Assembly (NCBI GenBank): GCA_024508675.1
Contig: JANINQ010000001.1
Span: forward strand, 186,001-250,000
Reading direction: 5' to 3'
DNA: 64,000 nucleotides
DNA from: Afipia sp.
GTDB taxonomy: Bacteria > Pseudomonadota > Alphaproteobacteria > Rhizobiales > Xanthobacteraceae
The position numbers and the translations under genes were made by a program. Positions 46,311 to 55,414 of the stretch are shown piece after piece. The notes under the pieces are model-generated. The model made no database searches, was not told the origin of the DNA, and saw only the letters and a program-made list of their open reading frames with translations. How positions within the stretch are numbered: the stretch's first letter is position 1; each line of letters starts with the position of its first letter.

Positions 46311-47183
46311 ATGCACGGCAAGAGCAGCCCCACTGCAAAAAAGACAGCGTTCGTGTTCGCAGGTGGCGGAAGCTTCGGCGCGATTCAGGTCGGGATGATG
46401 CAGGCGCTCGCGGCTCATGGCGTGACCGCCGATCTGGTGGTTGGGTCAAGCGTCGGGGCGATGAACGGCGCTTACTATGCCGGGGCGCCGACGCTCGAGG
46501 GCGTGAGAAAACTCGCTGAAATCTGGCGCGGACTGACACGTCAGGATGTGTTTCCGGTGTCGCTTCGTTCGTTCGCATCGTTCCTCTGGCGGCGGGACTT
46601 CTTGATCTCGCATGATGGCGTGCGCAGGCTGGTTGAGGATCATCTTCCCTACAAGAACCTGGAAGAGGCCACTGTTCCGGTTCATATCGTCACGACCGAC
46701 ATCGTCTCGGGCGAGACAGTGGTGCTGTCGGATGGCTCGGCTGCTGAGGCGATCGTGGCTAGCACGGCCATTCCGGGGGCGTTTGCGCCGGTCGTTTACA
46801 AGAATCGTTTCCTCGCGGACGGCGCGATTTCCAGCAACACACCGATCCGCGTCGCGATTCAGAAGGGCGCGGAGCGGCTCATCATCATGCCGACCGGGTT
46901 TGCCTGCGCGGGACAGAAGCCGCCGGTCGGGGCAGTGGCCACCGCGCTGCATGCACTGACGCTTCTGATCGCCCGGCAAATGACGGTCGAACTGCAGTAT
47001 CTCGAACCCGCCATTGAATACTGCGTGGTGCCGCCGCTGTGCCCGCTGGTCGGCTCGCCCTATGACTTCACGCGGACCGACGATCATATCGCGCGCGCCA
47101 TCAAAAGCACCGAAGCGTGGATTGCCGGCGGCGGCCTTGAGAAGAGCGGCATCCCGGGCGAGATGCAGCCTCATCAGCACTGA
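46311..47183 (+). CDS. Patatin-like phospholipase
   Basis: A 290-residue patatin-family lipid acyl hydrolase. The Ser-Asp dyad is S47 in G45-S-S-V-G49 and D170 in FLADGAISSN. The oxyanion loop is FVFAGGGSFGAIQVG. No signal peptide is seen, so it is cytosolic or membrane-associated. It follows the MBL-fold gene by 117 bases on the same strand. Substrate is not predictable from sequence. Confidence 0.92.
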   Translation: MHGKSSPTAKKTAFVFAGGGSFGAIQVGMMQALAAHGVTADLVVGSSVGAMNGAYYAGAPTLEGVRKLAEIWRGLTRQDVFPVSLRSFASFLWRRDFLISHDGVRRLVEDHLPYKNLEEATVPVHIVTTDIVSGETVVLSDGSAAEAIVASTAIPGAFAPVVYKNRFLADGAISSNTPIRVAIQKGAERLIIMPTGFACAGQKPPVGAVATALHALTLLIARQMTVELQYLEPAIEYCVVPPLCPLVGSPYDFTRTDDHIARAIKSTEAWIAGGGLEKSGIPGEMQPHQH

Positions 47184-47439
47184 TCAGGCGCAGGGTCGGG
47201 GCGCGGCCGGATAGCCGATATTGCTTTGCAGCAAGGATGAGGATCAACTTTACGGGAGCGATATGACGCCATCACGTCAGGCACCCCGATAAACCCGATG
47301 GGCGTGATGTCGATGAATGTCCCAGGTTGATGTATAGTTTCCAGCTATCGGAGCTGTTTGTGACGCGCCATGGACCCGCGTCATGAAAAGCATCAATGTC
47401 CGTTGCCGGGTGATGTCCGGCTTCGCCAGCGAGGTTTTC

Positions 47440-49110
47440 ATGCAGATTTTTGAGCTGATGTTCTCGCCTCGTTTTATTGTCCTGACATTGTGTATCGCTG
47501 TCACCGCGCTTCTGGTTTGCGGTGCGATCTACGATCCGGAAGACATCGTCCTGTTCGCGATCCCCATTGCCATCTTCGGATCGCTGTCGGTGCTCGGCAT
47601 TCACGATATGCTCCAGAAGAGTCATGCGGTCCTGCGCAACTATCCGATCTCGGCGCATATCCGGTTTCTGCTGGAGGAAATCCGGCCCGAGATGCGGCAG
47701 TATTTCTTCGAGAGCGAGAAGGACGGCAAGCCGTTCAGCCGAGACACGCGCGCGGTGGTCTATCAGCGCGCCAAGATGGTGCTCGACAAGCGTCCGTTCG
47801 GCACGCAGGAAGATGTCTATGCCGAGGGCTACGAATGGATGAATCATTCGGTTGCGCCGAAGCCTCCGGCCGACGAGCATTTCCGCGTCACGGTCGGCGG
47901 CCCGGATTGCAGCAAGCCGTATTCGGCCTCGGTGTTCAATATTTCCGCGATGAGCTTTGGTGCGCTCAGTCCCAATGCAGTGCGCGCATTGAATGCTGGC
48001 GCGAAGAAGGGAAATTTCGCTCATGACACCGGAGAGGGCGGCGTCAGTCCCTATCACCGCGAGAATGGCGGCGATCTGATCTGGGAAATCGGCTCGGGGT
48101 ATTTCGGCTGCCGCAATCCGGACGGCACTTTCAATTCCGATCTGTTCGCCAAGGTCGCCAGCGACGATCAGATCAAGATGATCGAACTCAAGGTCAGCCA
48201 GGGCGCGAAGCCGGGCCATGGCGGCGTGCTGCCGGCTGCGAAAGTCTCCGAGGAGATTTCGCGCATTCGCGGCGTGGCCATGGGCGAGGATTGTATTTCA
48301 CCTGCCTATCATCGCGCGTTCTCCACACCGATCGAGATGATGCAGTTCATCGGTGAGATGCGGCGGCTGTCGGGCGGCAAGCCTGTGGGTTTCAAGCTCT
48401 GCATTGGCCATCGCTGGGAGTTCCTTGCGATCTGCAAGGCGATGGTCAAGACCGGCATCTATCCCGATTTCATCGTGGTCGACGGCAATGAAGGCGGCAC
48501 CGGCGCTGCGCCGGCGGAGTTCATGGATCATCTTGGCATGCCGATGCGCGAGGGTGTCAACTTCGTCCACAACGCGCTGATCGGCATCAATGCACGCGAC
48601 CGCATTCGCATCGGCGCGGCAGGCAAGATCGCAACCGGCTTCGATGTCGCCCGCGCCATGGCGCTCGGCGCGGACTGGTGCAATTCGGCGCGGGGCTTCA
48701 TGTTTGCGCTCGGCTGCATCCAGTCGCTGAGCTGCCATACCGATCGCTGCCCGACCGGCGTGACGACGCAGGACCCGACGCGCAACCGCGCGCTGGTCGT
48801 TCCGGACAAGACCACCCGCGTCTACAACTATCACCGCGCGACCCTGCATGCACTGGCGGAGCTGATTGCCGCGTCAGGATTGAGCCACCCGCAGGAAATC
48901 AAGCCGATTCACTTCTCGCACCGAATCTCCGCGACGGACGTTCTGTCCTTTGCGCGGCTTTATCCCGAGCTTCGTCCCGGTGAATTGCTGGAGGGTCACG
49001 TCGACAGTCCGCGCTTCCATGCCTGGGCCTTTGCGCAGGCGGAATCGTTTGCGCCGCTCGCGACGGCTTCGCCGTCCGCGCCGGTCGTCGCAGCCGTCGC
49101 TGCGCAGTGA
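47440..49110 (+). CDS. Membrane-anchored FMN-binding glutamate synthase-like protein
   Basis: A 556-residue protein. Two hydrophobic helices at the N-terminus (FIVLTLCIAVTALLVCG and ILFAIPIAIFGSLSVLG-like) anchor a GltB-type FMN/Fe-S barrel (SFGALSPNAVRALNAGAKKGNF, SQGAKPGHGGVLPAAKV, VVDGNEGGTGAAPAEFMD). The cluster cysteines lie in CIQSLSCHTDRCPTGVTTQ. There is no glutaminase domain, so it is not a complete glutamate synthase; the electron donor and substrate are unknown. The ATG at 47440 is preferred over 47383 and 47413 because GAGG lies five bases upstream. Confidence 0.88.
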   Translation: MQIFELMFSPRFIVLTLCIAVTALLVCGAIYDPEDIVLFAIPIAIFGSLSVLGIHDMLQKSHAVLRNYPISAHIRFLLEEIRPEMRQYFFESEKDGKPFSRDTRAVVYQRAKMVLDKRPFGTQEDVYAEGYEWMNHSVAPKPPADEHFRVTVGGPDCSKPYSASVFNISAMSFGALSPNAVRALNAGAKKGNFAHDTGEGGVSPYHRENGGDLIWEIGSGYFGCRNPDGTFNSDLFAKVASDDQIKMIELKVSQGAKPGHGGVLPAAKVSEEISRIRGVAMGEDCISPAYHRAFSTPIEMMQFIGEMRRLSGGKPVGFKLCIGHRWEFLAICKAMVKTGIYPDFIVVDGNEGGTGAAPAEFMDHLGMPMREGVNFVHNALIGINARDRIRIGAAGKIATGFDVARAMALGADWCNSARGFMFALGCIQSLSCHTDRCPTGVTTQDPTRNRALVVPDKTTRVYNYHRATLHALAELIAASGLSHPQEIKPIHFSHRISATDVLSFARLYPELRPGELLEGHVDSPRFHAWAFAQAESFAPLATASPSAPVVAAVAAQ

Positions 49111-49114
49111 GAAG

Positions 49115-51127
49115 CTAGAACTCGCCGTGCAGGCGGCCTGAAAAGATCGATACCGGTCCGCGGTCCGCGTTGTAGGCCGGGTTCACGATCAGCTGGTAAT
49201 CGGCTGTGAAGGTGAAGGCTTTGTTGAGCGCGAGGGCATAGTACGTTTCGAGAATGCGCTCGTTGCCATAGTTGAGGCGGCCATCCCCGATCAGCAGGCC
49301 CTTGCCGCCTGCGGCGAGAAAATCGCGATGCGCGCCGGACAGGCCATTGATGGCGCCGCCCAGTGCAAAGGTATCGGTTGGCCGGCCCCAGTAGCTGCCC
49401 TTGACCGACACGCCTCCGGACGCGCTGCGGTCGATATCGGTGAACGAGAGAATTTCGTTCTGGCCATCGTTCCAGCTTGCGCGTGCGAAGATCCCTACAT
49501 CGGTCGCGATCTGCTGCTCGCCATTGACGTAGAACCCATACTTCAATCGTTCGCGCCGTTCGCCTATGACGATATCGTTGATGTCGAGACCGGGGTTCGC
49601 GGTGCTGATGCCGAGCACGTCGCGATAGCTTGCGGTATTGCCCTTGTTGGCGAACACGCCGACACGCAGCTTGCCGGGCTGGCTGAAGATGGTGTGGCGT
49701 TCCTCGAACTCGACCACAGCACCGCCAGACTTGAAGGTGAGCACATCGCTGTTGGGGGCGGACGGCACCTGGAACGCGCCGGCGCGGATCGCCCAGTCCT
49801 TGCGGTTGAGTTCGACCACAGCGCCACGTGTGTAGCCGGGCAGATCGGCCGGGAAATCATAGGCCGCGGAAGCCCATATCGCCCAGTTCATGAAGTCGGC
49901 GCGCGGGTCCTTCGCGTAGGAATTGCCGTCGAAGTAGTCGCCCACGGCAAAGCGGCCGACCGTCACCGTGATGCGGTCGATATCGCGCTTGCCCGGCAGC
50001 TGATTGGCAGCGTCGGCCACCTCTTCCTGTTCGCCGCCGAGGCCGAACGTCTGCCGGAAGAAGTAGCGCTGCGCGCGAAACTTCGGATATTCGCCGCCAC
50101 CCTTCTGCGCTTCGCCGTTTGGAAAGCCGGCAATGCCGAGCGTGCTGCCGATACCGAATCCCTGCGCGAGTTCGGGATTGAAGTAGAACTCGCCGCCTTC
50201 CCACAACCGCCAGCCGAGAAATGCGCCGACGGTCCAGGTCTCGCGTGTGCGTCCGGCACCGGGCAGACTGTTGGGTCCTTGATAGGGCGCGCGGAACGAT
50301 GGATAGCCCTGCGTGATCAGCGTGGTCTGTCCATGCACATTCCAGTCTGTCGATTCCGGAAGTGCAGGTGCCTTGAGCGCAGCGCCGCCTGTGGCCCATG
50401 GCGGCGTATCCCAGAGCCGGTAGTTGAGACCGACCTTGACGGTGTGAATTTTCGGATCGACCGCGACGTCGGGCAGCGGCACATCGCCAAGGCCGTACGT
50501 TCTCGCGCCGAGATCGATATAATTGTATTCGACCTTGCCGCTCCAGTTGCCGCCGAGGGCGACCTCGAGGCCTGTGCCTGCGACCCAGCCGAGATGCACG
50601 CGCGATTTGTTGCCGACGACATCGCCGGCCGGATCGTTGAGATCGACGCGGGTGCGTCCCCAGGCGAGGCCGCCGGTGACATAAGGCAGCCAGGTCCCGA
50701 TCGCGTAACCCACGCGCCCGCGCACGGTGCTGAAATAATCGAACGTGGTGTTGAAGGGCGCCGGCACCAGTTTGGGGCGATCCAGCGGACTCGTGAACGA
50801 GATGTCGGCTTCGACGCCCAGCAGCCAGTTGTTCTGAAGCTGGACATTGTAGCCGGCCTGAAAGCCGCCGATCAGCCCGGTGATGCTGTGGGGGAAGAAG
50901 ACCCCCTGTTGCGGCAGCGGATTGGTTCCCGGGCCGAAGCTGCCGCCACCGTAACCAGCATGCCCGCCGACATAGAGCCCGCTCCAGTCGAAGATCGGCG
51001 CAGTCCGCGGTGCTTTGACAGGAATCGCCGCGTCAGCCGCACGTGCGACATCCGCCGACACCGCTCCCAGCGCCAGTCCCGCGACAGCGCTTTTCAAAAG
51101 AAATATGCGGTGTTTGATCAGAGGCAT
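49115..51127 (-). CDS. Fused Omp25-like / OprB-like porin (carbohydrate porin family)
   Basis: A 670-residue outer-membrane protein. The signal peptide is cleaved near DVARAADA. Residues ~45-240 form an Omp25/Omp31-type 8-stranded barrel (FDWSGLYVGGHAGYGGGSFG ... VGYAIGTWLPYVTGGLAWG ... HTVKVGLNYRL). Residues ~265-670 form an OprB-type porin (NVHGQTTLITQGYPSFRAPY ... WRLWEGGEFYFNPELAQGFG) ending in a terminal Phe (SGRLHGEF). OprB barrels admit sugars. I know similar long proteins in rhizobia only in outline. The gene reads leftward and converges on the glutamate-synthase-like gene. Confidence 0.88.
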   Translation of the reverse strand: MPLIKHRIFLLKSAVAGLALGAVSADVARAADAAIPVKAPRTAPIFDWSGLYVGGHAGYGGGSFGPGTNPLPQQGVFFPHSITGLIGGFQAGYNVQLQNNWLLGVEADISFTSPLDRPKLVPAPFNTTFDYFSTVRGRVGYAIGTWLPYVTGGLAWGRTRVDLNDPAGDVVGNKSRVHLGWVAGTGLEVALGGNWSGKVEYNYIDLGARTYGLGDVPLPDVAVDPKIHTVKVGLNYRLWDTPPWATGGAALKAPALPESTDWNVHGQTTLITQGYPSFRAPYQGPNSLPGAGRTRETWTVGAFLGWRLWEGGEFYFNPELAQGFGIGSTLGIAGFPNGEAQKGGGEYPKFRAQRYFFRQTFGLGGEQEEVADAANQLPGKRDIDRITVTVGRFAVGDYFDGNSYAKDPRADFMNWAIWASAAYDFPADLPGYTRGAVVELNRKDWAIRAGAFQVPSAPNSDVLTFKSGGAVVEFEERHTIFSQPGKLRVGVFANKGNTASYRDVLGISTANPGLDINDIVIGERRERLKYGFYVNGEQQIATDVGIFARASWNDGQNEILSFTDIDRSASGGVSVKGSYWGRPTDTFALGGAINGLSGAHRDFLAAGGKGLLIGDGRLNYGNERILETYYALALNKAFTFTADYQLIVNPAYNADRGPVSIFSGRLHGEF

Positions 51128-51458
51128 GAAAAGGCCGGCGTGCAGGGACGTACCCGCGTGTTGCAGGATCAGAAAGCGCGAAGCTCCCTGACATTTGGCG
51201 GTATTTGCGACTGGTTCTCAAGTGCTTGTTTGGCTTATGAGCAGCCGTGCGAGGCGGCTGAGAATCGCCTGCGACCCATGACATCGTTATGTGACAGCTG
51301 GACGACAGCGAGCTGTGGCTTAGTGACACCCGCGACACCGCGCAAGCACAACAGCAGGCAGGTAAAACGAAATGACCCGCCCGGGGGGACAACCGGGCGG
51401 GTCCTTGGGTCGGTGCGGCGTGGATGAGGCGCCGCGCCGAACTCAACTCGAACTTTGA
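51128..51458 (-). promoter_or_regulatory. Intergenic region upstream of the fused porin gene
   Basis: No gene is supported in these 331 bases. It carries the terminator hairpin of the histidine-rich protein gene at 51374-51403. The remaining ~245 bases next to the porin start must hold its promoter and leader, but I see no convincing -35/-10 pair. Confidence 0.3.
51374..51403 (-). terminator. Hairpin terminator for the histidine-rich secreted protein gene
   Basis: GACCCGCCCGG (51374-51384) and CCGGGCGGGTC (51393-51403) form an 11-bp perfect stem. Reading the minus strand, a T-rich stretch (ATTTCGTTTTA) follows, as expected for termination of the gene at 51459-51731. Confidence 0.75.
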
Positions 51459-51731
51459 TCAGTAGCAGCTGCGGACACGGCCGATGTAGTTGCCGTAGGC
51501 GTCAAACTGGCGGACCCAGCCGCAGCGGCGGTAGCCGTAATAATCATTCGCGTAGGCGTTGCTGGCGGCGGCGGCGAACAATGCGCCTGCGGCGAGGCCG
51601 ACTCCAATGCCGACGCCATGGTGATGATGATGAAACTTGCCGGCATGTGCCTGCTGGGTGCTGGCTGCAATGCCACCGGTCAGGGTCAGGGCGGCAACGG
51701 CGAAAGCGGCAATCTTGGTCTTGATCGACAT
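51459..51731 (-). CDS. Small secreted protein with poly-histidine stretch
   Basis: A 90-residue protein starting MSIKTKIAAFAVAALTLTGG. The signal peptide is cleaved near QAHAG, immediately followed by KFHHHHHGVG, a five-histidine run near the mature N-terminus. A Gly/Ala hydrophobic stretch and an aromatic, basic tail (YYGYRRCGWVRQFDAYGNY, two cysteines in all) follow. GGAGAG lies before the ATG at 51731. I recall similar small exported proteins in Bradyrhizobium, without function. The histidines could bind metal, but nothing else supports this. Confidence 0.85.
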   Translation of the reverse strand: MSIKTKIAAFAVAALTLTGGIAASTQQAHAGKFHHHHHGVGIGVGLAAGALFAAAASNAYANDYYGYRRCGWVRQFDAYGNYIGRVRSCY

Positions 51732-51869
51732 GAAACTCTCCATCCTTGATTTGGGGCGGGCCGTGTGGACCGCATGCCAATTGGTGGTGAGCACATCGGA
51801 TTCGGTTCGAAGATTCTTTGCGGAATCTTTCAGTCAGTAAAAATCATTAATTATCAATGGCTTGCGTGA

Positions 51870-52688
51870 CTATTTCAGGATTTGCGGCCGGTTTGCCAGC
51901 CGGGCGAGATCGAATTTGCTGACGTCTTCTAACAATTCGACGAACGCACGCGCGCCGTGATCGAGCAACGCACGGCCTTTCCCGGCGCTGGCCTTGGTCG
52001 CATCGCCAACCACGCCATGCGGATTGAGATCCTGCGCAGCCCAGGCGAAAGGTGCGGGACGCCCTGCGGAGAGCCAGCGAAACTCTTTCACCATCTGCTG
52101 TTCAGCTGATTCGAAATTCGCGATCCGGTTTTCTTTCACCTGCTCGGGGTATGCCGCCAGCATGATCGAGGTTTCGACGGCGCCGCCGTGAATGCCGAAG
52201 CGCAGTTCGTCAGCGGAGAACAATCCCTCCGGCGCGCCGAAGCGGCTCCAGCTTGTCGTGACTGCAAGCATGTCGTGCTTCGCGCGCAGATCCTGCGCGA
52301 TCAGCGCCATTGCCGCGCTGTTGCCGCCGTGGCTGGTGACGATGACGATTTTGCGGATGCCGGTCTGCGCCACGGCATCGCATAGCGCCATCCATTTGTT
52401 CAGCGCGACATCCGTCGCCAGCGTCTGCGTGCCGGGGTAAGCGATGTGCTCGGTGGAAATGCCGACCGGCTCGATGGGGAGAAACGTCACCCGCAGATTG
52501 TCCGGCACGAGAGCACGGACCTGCGCGAGATAGGCTTGCCCGATCAGCACATCGGTTTCGAACGGCAGGTGCGGCCCGTGCTGCTCGGTGGCTGCCAGCG
52601 GCAGCACCGCGATCCAGCGGGAAGCCTCGGCCTTGCCGACGGCAGCGGAGCGAAACGCGGTCCAGTCACGCGGCGGGTGGGTTGTCAT
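51870..52688 (-). CDS. Creatininase family amidohydrolase
   Basis: A 272-residue metal-dependent amidohydrolase. Metal-site blocks are AATEQHGPHLPFETD (Glu/His/Asp ligands), TSHGGNSAAM, and GIHGGAVETS with the second-metal glutamate. The family opens cyclic amides (creatinine) or removes formyl groups from pyrimidine intermediates, so the substrate here is uncertain. It is divergent from the NMT1-like ABC transporter genes, with only 81 bases between starts, suggesting that the transporter imports its substrate or product. Confidence 0.88.
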   Translation of the reverse strand: MTTHPPRDWTAFRSAAVGKAEASRWIAVLPLAATEQHGPHLPFETDVLIGQAYLAQVRALVPDNLRVTFLPIEPVGISTEHIAYPGTQTLATDVALNKWMALCDAVAQTGIRKIVIVTSHGGNSAAMALIAQDLRAKHDMLAVTTSWSRFGAPEGLFSADELRFGIHGGAVETSIMLAAYPEQVKENRIANFESAEQQMVKEFRWLSAGRPAPFAWAAQDLNPHGVVGDATKASAGKGRALLDHGARAFVELLEDVSKFDLARLANRPQILK

Positions 52689-52769
52689 TCAGGGCGGGTT
52701 TCTTTGAATCGATTAGGAGAGTAGTTTTGCGAGGCCCATCATGGGCAAAACGCTCAACGGAGTCCAATC

Positions 52770-53792
52770 ATGCCACCCAGCCGGTTGCTGTGCGCATTTG
52801 CCATCGGGATTGTGCTGGCGATGGGCGGTGCGGCGCGTGGGGAAACTCCGGGAGGACTGGACAAGGTGTCATTCGGCACCAACTGGGTCGCGCAGGCCGA
52901 ACATGGCGGATTTTATCAGGCGGTGGCGGACGGCACCTATGCGCGTTACGGCCTCGACGTCAAAATCGTTCCCGGCGGTCCCAACGTCAACAACCGCATC
53001 CAGCTGATCGCCGGCAAGATCGACTTCTTCATGAGCGCAAATACGCTCCAATCCTTCGACGCTGTGGCCAACAATGTGCCGGTGATCGCGGTCGCTGCAA
53101 TCTTCCAGAAGGACCCGCAGGTTTTCCTCGCGCATCCTGCTGCGAAGGTCACCAAGCTGGAAGACCTCAAGCCGTTGACGCTGTTCGTGTCCAAGGAGGG
53201 CATGCCGACCTATTTCCAGTGGCTGAAATCCGAATACGGATTCAGCGAGGACAAGGTGAAGCCCTATACGTTCAACGCGCAGCCGTTTATCACTGACAAG
53301 AACAGCGCGATGCAGGGTTATGTCACGTCAGAGCCGTTCGCCGTCGAAAAGCAGGCGAAGTTCAAGCCGACGGTCATCCTGCTGGCCGACTATGGCTTCA
53401 ACGCCTATTCGACACTGATCGAAACGCGGATTGCCTACGCGGAAAAGAAACCCGATCTGGTGCAGCGCTTTGTCGATGCCTCGATCATTGGCTGGTACAA
53501 TTATATCTATGGCAATAACGATGCCGGCAATGCGCTGATCAAAAAAGCCAATCCGGAAATGACCGACGATCTGCTGGCCTATTCGGTGGACAAGATGAAG
53601 CAGTACGGCATCGTTGATTCCGGAGACACTCTGAAAGACGGGATCGGCGCAATGAGCGACGACCGGATGGCGGTATTCTTCGGCAAGATGGTCCGCTCCG
53701 GCGTGACCCGCCGCGATATTGATTACCGCAAGTCCTACACCTTGCGTTTCGTCAACAAGGCGGTGGGTCTCGACCTGCGGCCCAAAAACTGA
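52770..53792 (+). CDS. NMT1/THI5-like ABC transporter substrate-binding protein
   Basis: A 340-residue periplasmic binding protein of the NitT/TauT/ThiY group. The signal peptide is cleaved near AARGE. The ligand-domain opening FGTNWVAQAEHGGFYQAVAD and YGLDVKIVPGGPNVNNRIQL closely follow the ThiY-like pattern of pyrimidine-precursor-binding proteins, rather than SsuA or TauA. It is the first gene of an operon with an ATPase, a permease and a 2-hydroxyacid dehydrogenase. Ligand inferred only by resemblance. Confidence 0.92.
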   Translation: MPPSRLLCAFAIGIVLAMGGAARGETPGGLDKVSFGTNWVAQAEHGGFYQAVADGTYARYGLDVKIVPGGPNVNNRIQLIAGKIDFFMSANTLQSFDAVANNVPVIAVAAIFQKDPQVFLAHPAAKVTKLEDLKPLTLFVSKEGMPTYFQWLKSEYGFSEDKVKPYTFNAQPFITDKNSAMQGYVTSEPFAVEKQAKFKPTVILLADYGFNAYSTLIETRIAYAEKKPDLVQRFVDASIIGWYNYIYGNNDAGNALIKKANPEMTDDLLAYSVDKMKQYGIVDSGDTLKDGIGAMSDDRMAVFFGKMVRSGVTRRDIDYRKSYTLRFVNKAVGLDLRPKN

Positions 53793-53807
53793 CGCGCGGA
53801 TTTAGGC

Positions 53808-54620
53808 ATGTCCCTTCTCGAGGCGGATGACATGCGCGGCGGACCGCTGGGCAGCGCGGTGTCGCTGCGTGATGTCACCAAGGTCTACGACAATGGTGTT
53901 GTTGCCCTCGGCCCTCTCACTTTGACGGTCCGGACCGGCGAGTTCGTCTCGCTGCTCGGTCCCTCCGGCTGTGGCAAATCGACGGCGCTGCGCATCATCG
54001 CGGGCCTTAGTGATCAGACCGCTGGCAATGTGCAGATCGAAGGGCATGCGGCACGCGATCGTTCGCGCCACAACATCGGTTTCGTGTTTCAGGAGCCGAC
54101 CTTGATGCCGTGGACGACGGTACGTGGCAATGTGCAGCTTCCGCTTGATCTCACACATCTGTCGCGCGGCGATGCGCGTGCCCGCGTCGATCAGGCGCTG
54201 GCGCAGGTCGGCCTTGCGGACTTCGCCGAAGTCTATCCGCGCGAATTGTCCGGCGGCATGAAGATGCGGGTCTCGCTGGCGCGTGCGCTGGTCACCGATC
54301 CGGATATTCTTCTGATGGACGAGCCGTTCGCCGCGCTCGATGAAATCACCCGCTTCAGGCTGAACAACGACCTGCTGACGCTGTGGCGCAAGTTGCGCAA
54401 GACCGTGGTGTTCGTGACTCATTCGGTGTTCGAGTCGGCCTATCTGTCGCAGCGTGTGCTGATTATGACGCCGCGGCCGGGGCGCATCGCGCGTGATGTC
54501 CGCATTCATGCGGACGAGCCGCGCGATGAGGAGTTTCGTACCTCGCCGGAGTATGCGGCGTATTGCCGGGATGTGTCTGCGGAGCTTGCGAAAGCCAGCA
54601 ACGCCGGAGCTGGCGCATGA
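53808..54620 (+). CDS. ABC transporter ATP-binding protein (NitT/TauT/ThiZ-like)
   Basis: A 270-residue ABC ATPase. Walker A is GPSGCGKST (51-59), the signature is LSGGM (147-151) and Walker B is ILLMDE (167-172), with the switch histidine in FVTHSVFESAY. The family pairs with one permease and one NMT1-like binding protein. It starts 16 bases after the binding-protein stop and overlaps the permease start by four bases (54617-54620). Confidence 0.95.
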   Translation: MSLLEADDMRGGPLGSAVSLRDVTKVYDNGVVALGPLTLTVRTGEFVSLLGPSGCGKSTALRIIAGLSDQTAGNVQIEGHAARDRSRHNIGFVFQEPTLMPWTTVRGNVQLPLDLTHLSRGDARARVDQALAQVGLADFAEVYPRELSGGMKMRVSLARALVTDPDILLMDEPFAALDEITRFRLNNDLLTLWRKLRKTVVFVTHSVFESAYLSQRVLIMTPRPGRIARDVRIHADEPRDEEFRTSPEYAAYCRDVSAELAKASNAGAGA

Positions 54621-55414
54621 CAGAGCGTGACATGCCGGACAGTTTCCTGAAGGTGGCGCTGCCGCTAATCGCGCTCGCAGCCGGGATTGCGATCTGGGAG
54701 GCTGTTGTCCGTATCAACAGTCTGCCGGCCTATGTGCTGCCGGCGCCGAGTGTCGTGTTCTCAACCCTTGTTCAGGATTGGTCGCTTCTGTCCGGATCGT
54801 TGCTGACGACGCTCCTGACCACGGTGCAGGGCTTTGTCGCGGCCGCCGTCGGCGGCATTGCACTTGCTGTTTTGTTCAGCCGTTCGAAATGGCTGGAATA
54901 TGCGCTCCTGCCCTATGCGGTGATCCTGCAGGTGACGCCGGTGATCGCGATCGCGCCGCTGCTGCTGATCTATCTTCCCCAGCACGTCGCGGTGGTGACC
55001 TGCGCCTGGATCGTGGCGTTCTTTCCGGTGCTGTCGAATACCACGCTGGGACTGAATTCGGTGGAACGTAATCTGATCGGCCTGTTCGAACTCTATGGCG
55101 CATCCCGCGCGCAGACCCTTTATCGCCTGAAATTGCCTTCGGCGCTGCCGCATATTCTGGGAGGTCTGCGCATCGCCGGTGGCTTGTCGCTGATCGGCGC
55201 GGTGGTCGCGGAAATCGCCGCCGGATCGGCGGGAGCGGGGTCCGGACTGGCTTACCGCATCGCCGAGGCGGGCTATCGGCTCAACATTCCGCGGATGTTC
55301 GCGGCGCTGTTGTTGCTCTCACTTGCCGGAATTGTCATCTATGGGGGCCTCTCGCTGGCCTCGTATCTTGTGCTACGACGCTGGCACGAAAGTGCGCTTG
55401 GAAAGGATAGCTAA
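54617..55414 (+). CDS. ABC transporter permease (BPD_transp_1, NitT/TauT-like)
   Basis: A 265-residue inner-membrane permease with about six helices. The EAA loop is in ELYGASRAQTLYRLKLPSALPHILGGLRIA, contacting the ATPase. The ATG at 54617 forms an ATGA with the ATPase stop, so longer upstream readings were rejected. The stop is followed at once by the hydroxyacid dehydrogenase start (TAATG, 55412-55416), so translation is coupled throughout the operon. Confidence 0.95.
   Translation: MTERDMPDSFLKVALPLIALAAGIAIWEAVVRINSLPAYVLPAPSVVFSTLVQDWSLLSGSLLTTLLTTVQGFVAAAVGGIALAVLFSRSKWLEYALLPYAVILQVTPVIAIAPLLLIYLPQHVAVVTCAWIVAFFPVLSNTTLGLNSVERNLIGLFELYGASRAQTLYRLKLPSALPHILGGLRIAGGLSLIGAVVAEIAAGSAGAGSGLAYRIAEAGYRLNIPRMFAALLLLSLAGIVIYGGLSLASYLVLRRWHESALGKDS

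Noticed and set aside
49328-51427. A 699-codon plus-strand frame opposite the porin
   Set aside because: Shadow of the OprB-like gene; no signal peptide or domain, and it runs through the porin's upstream region.
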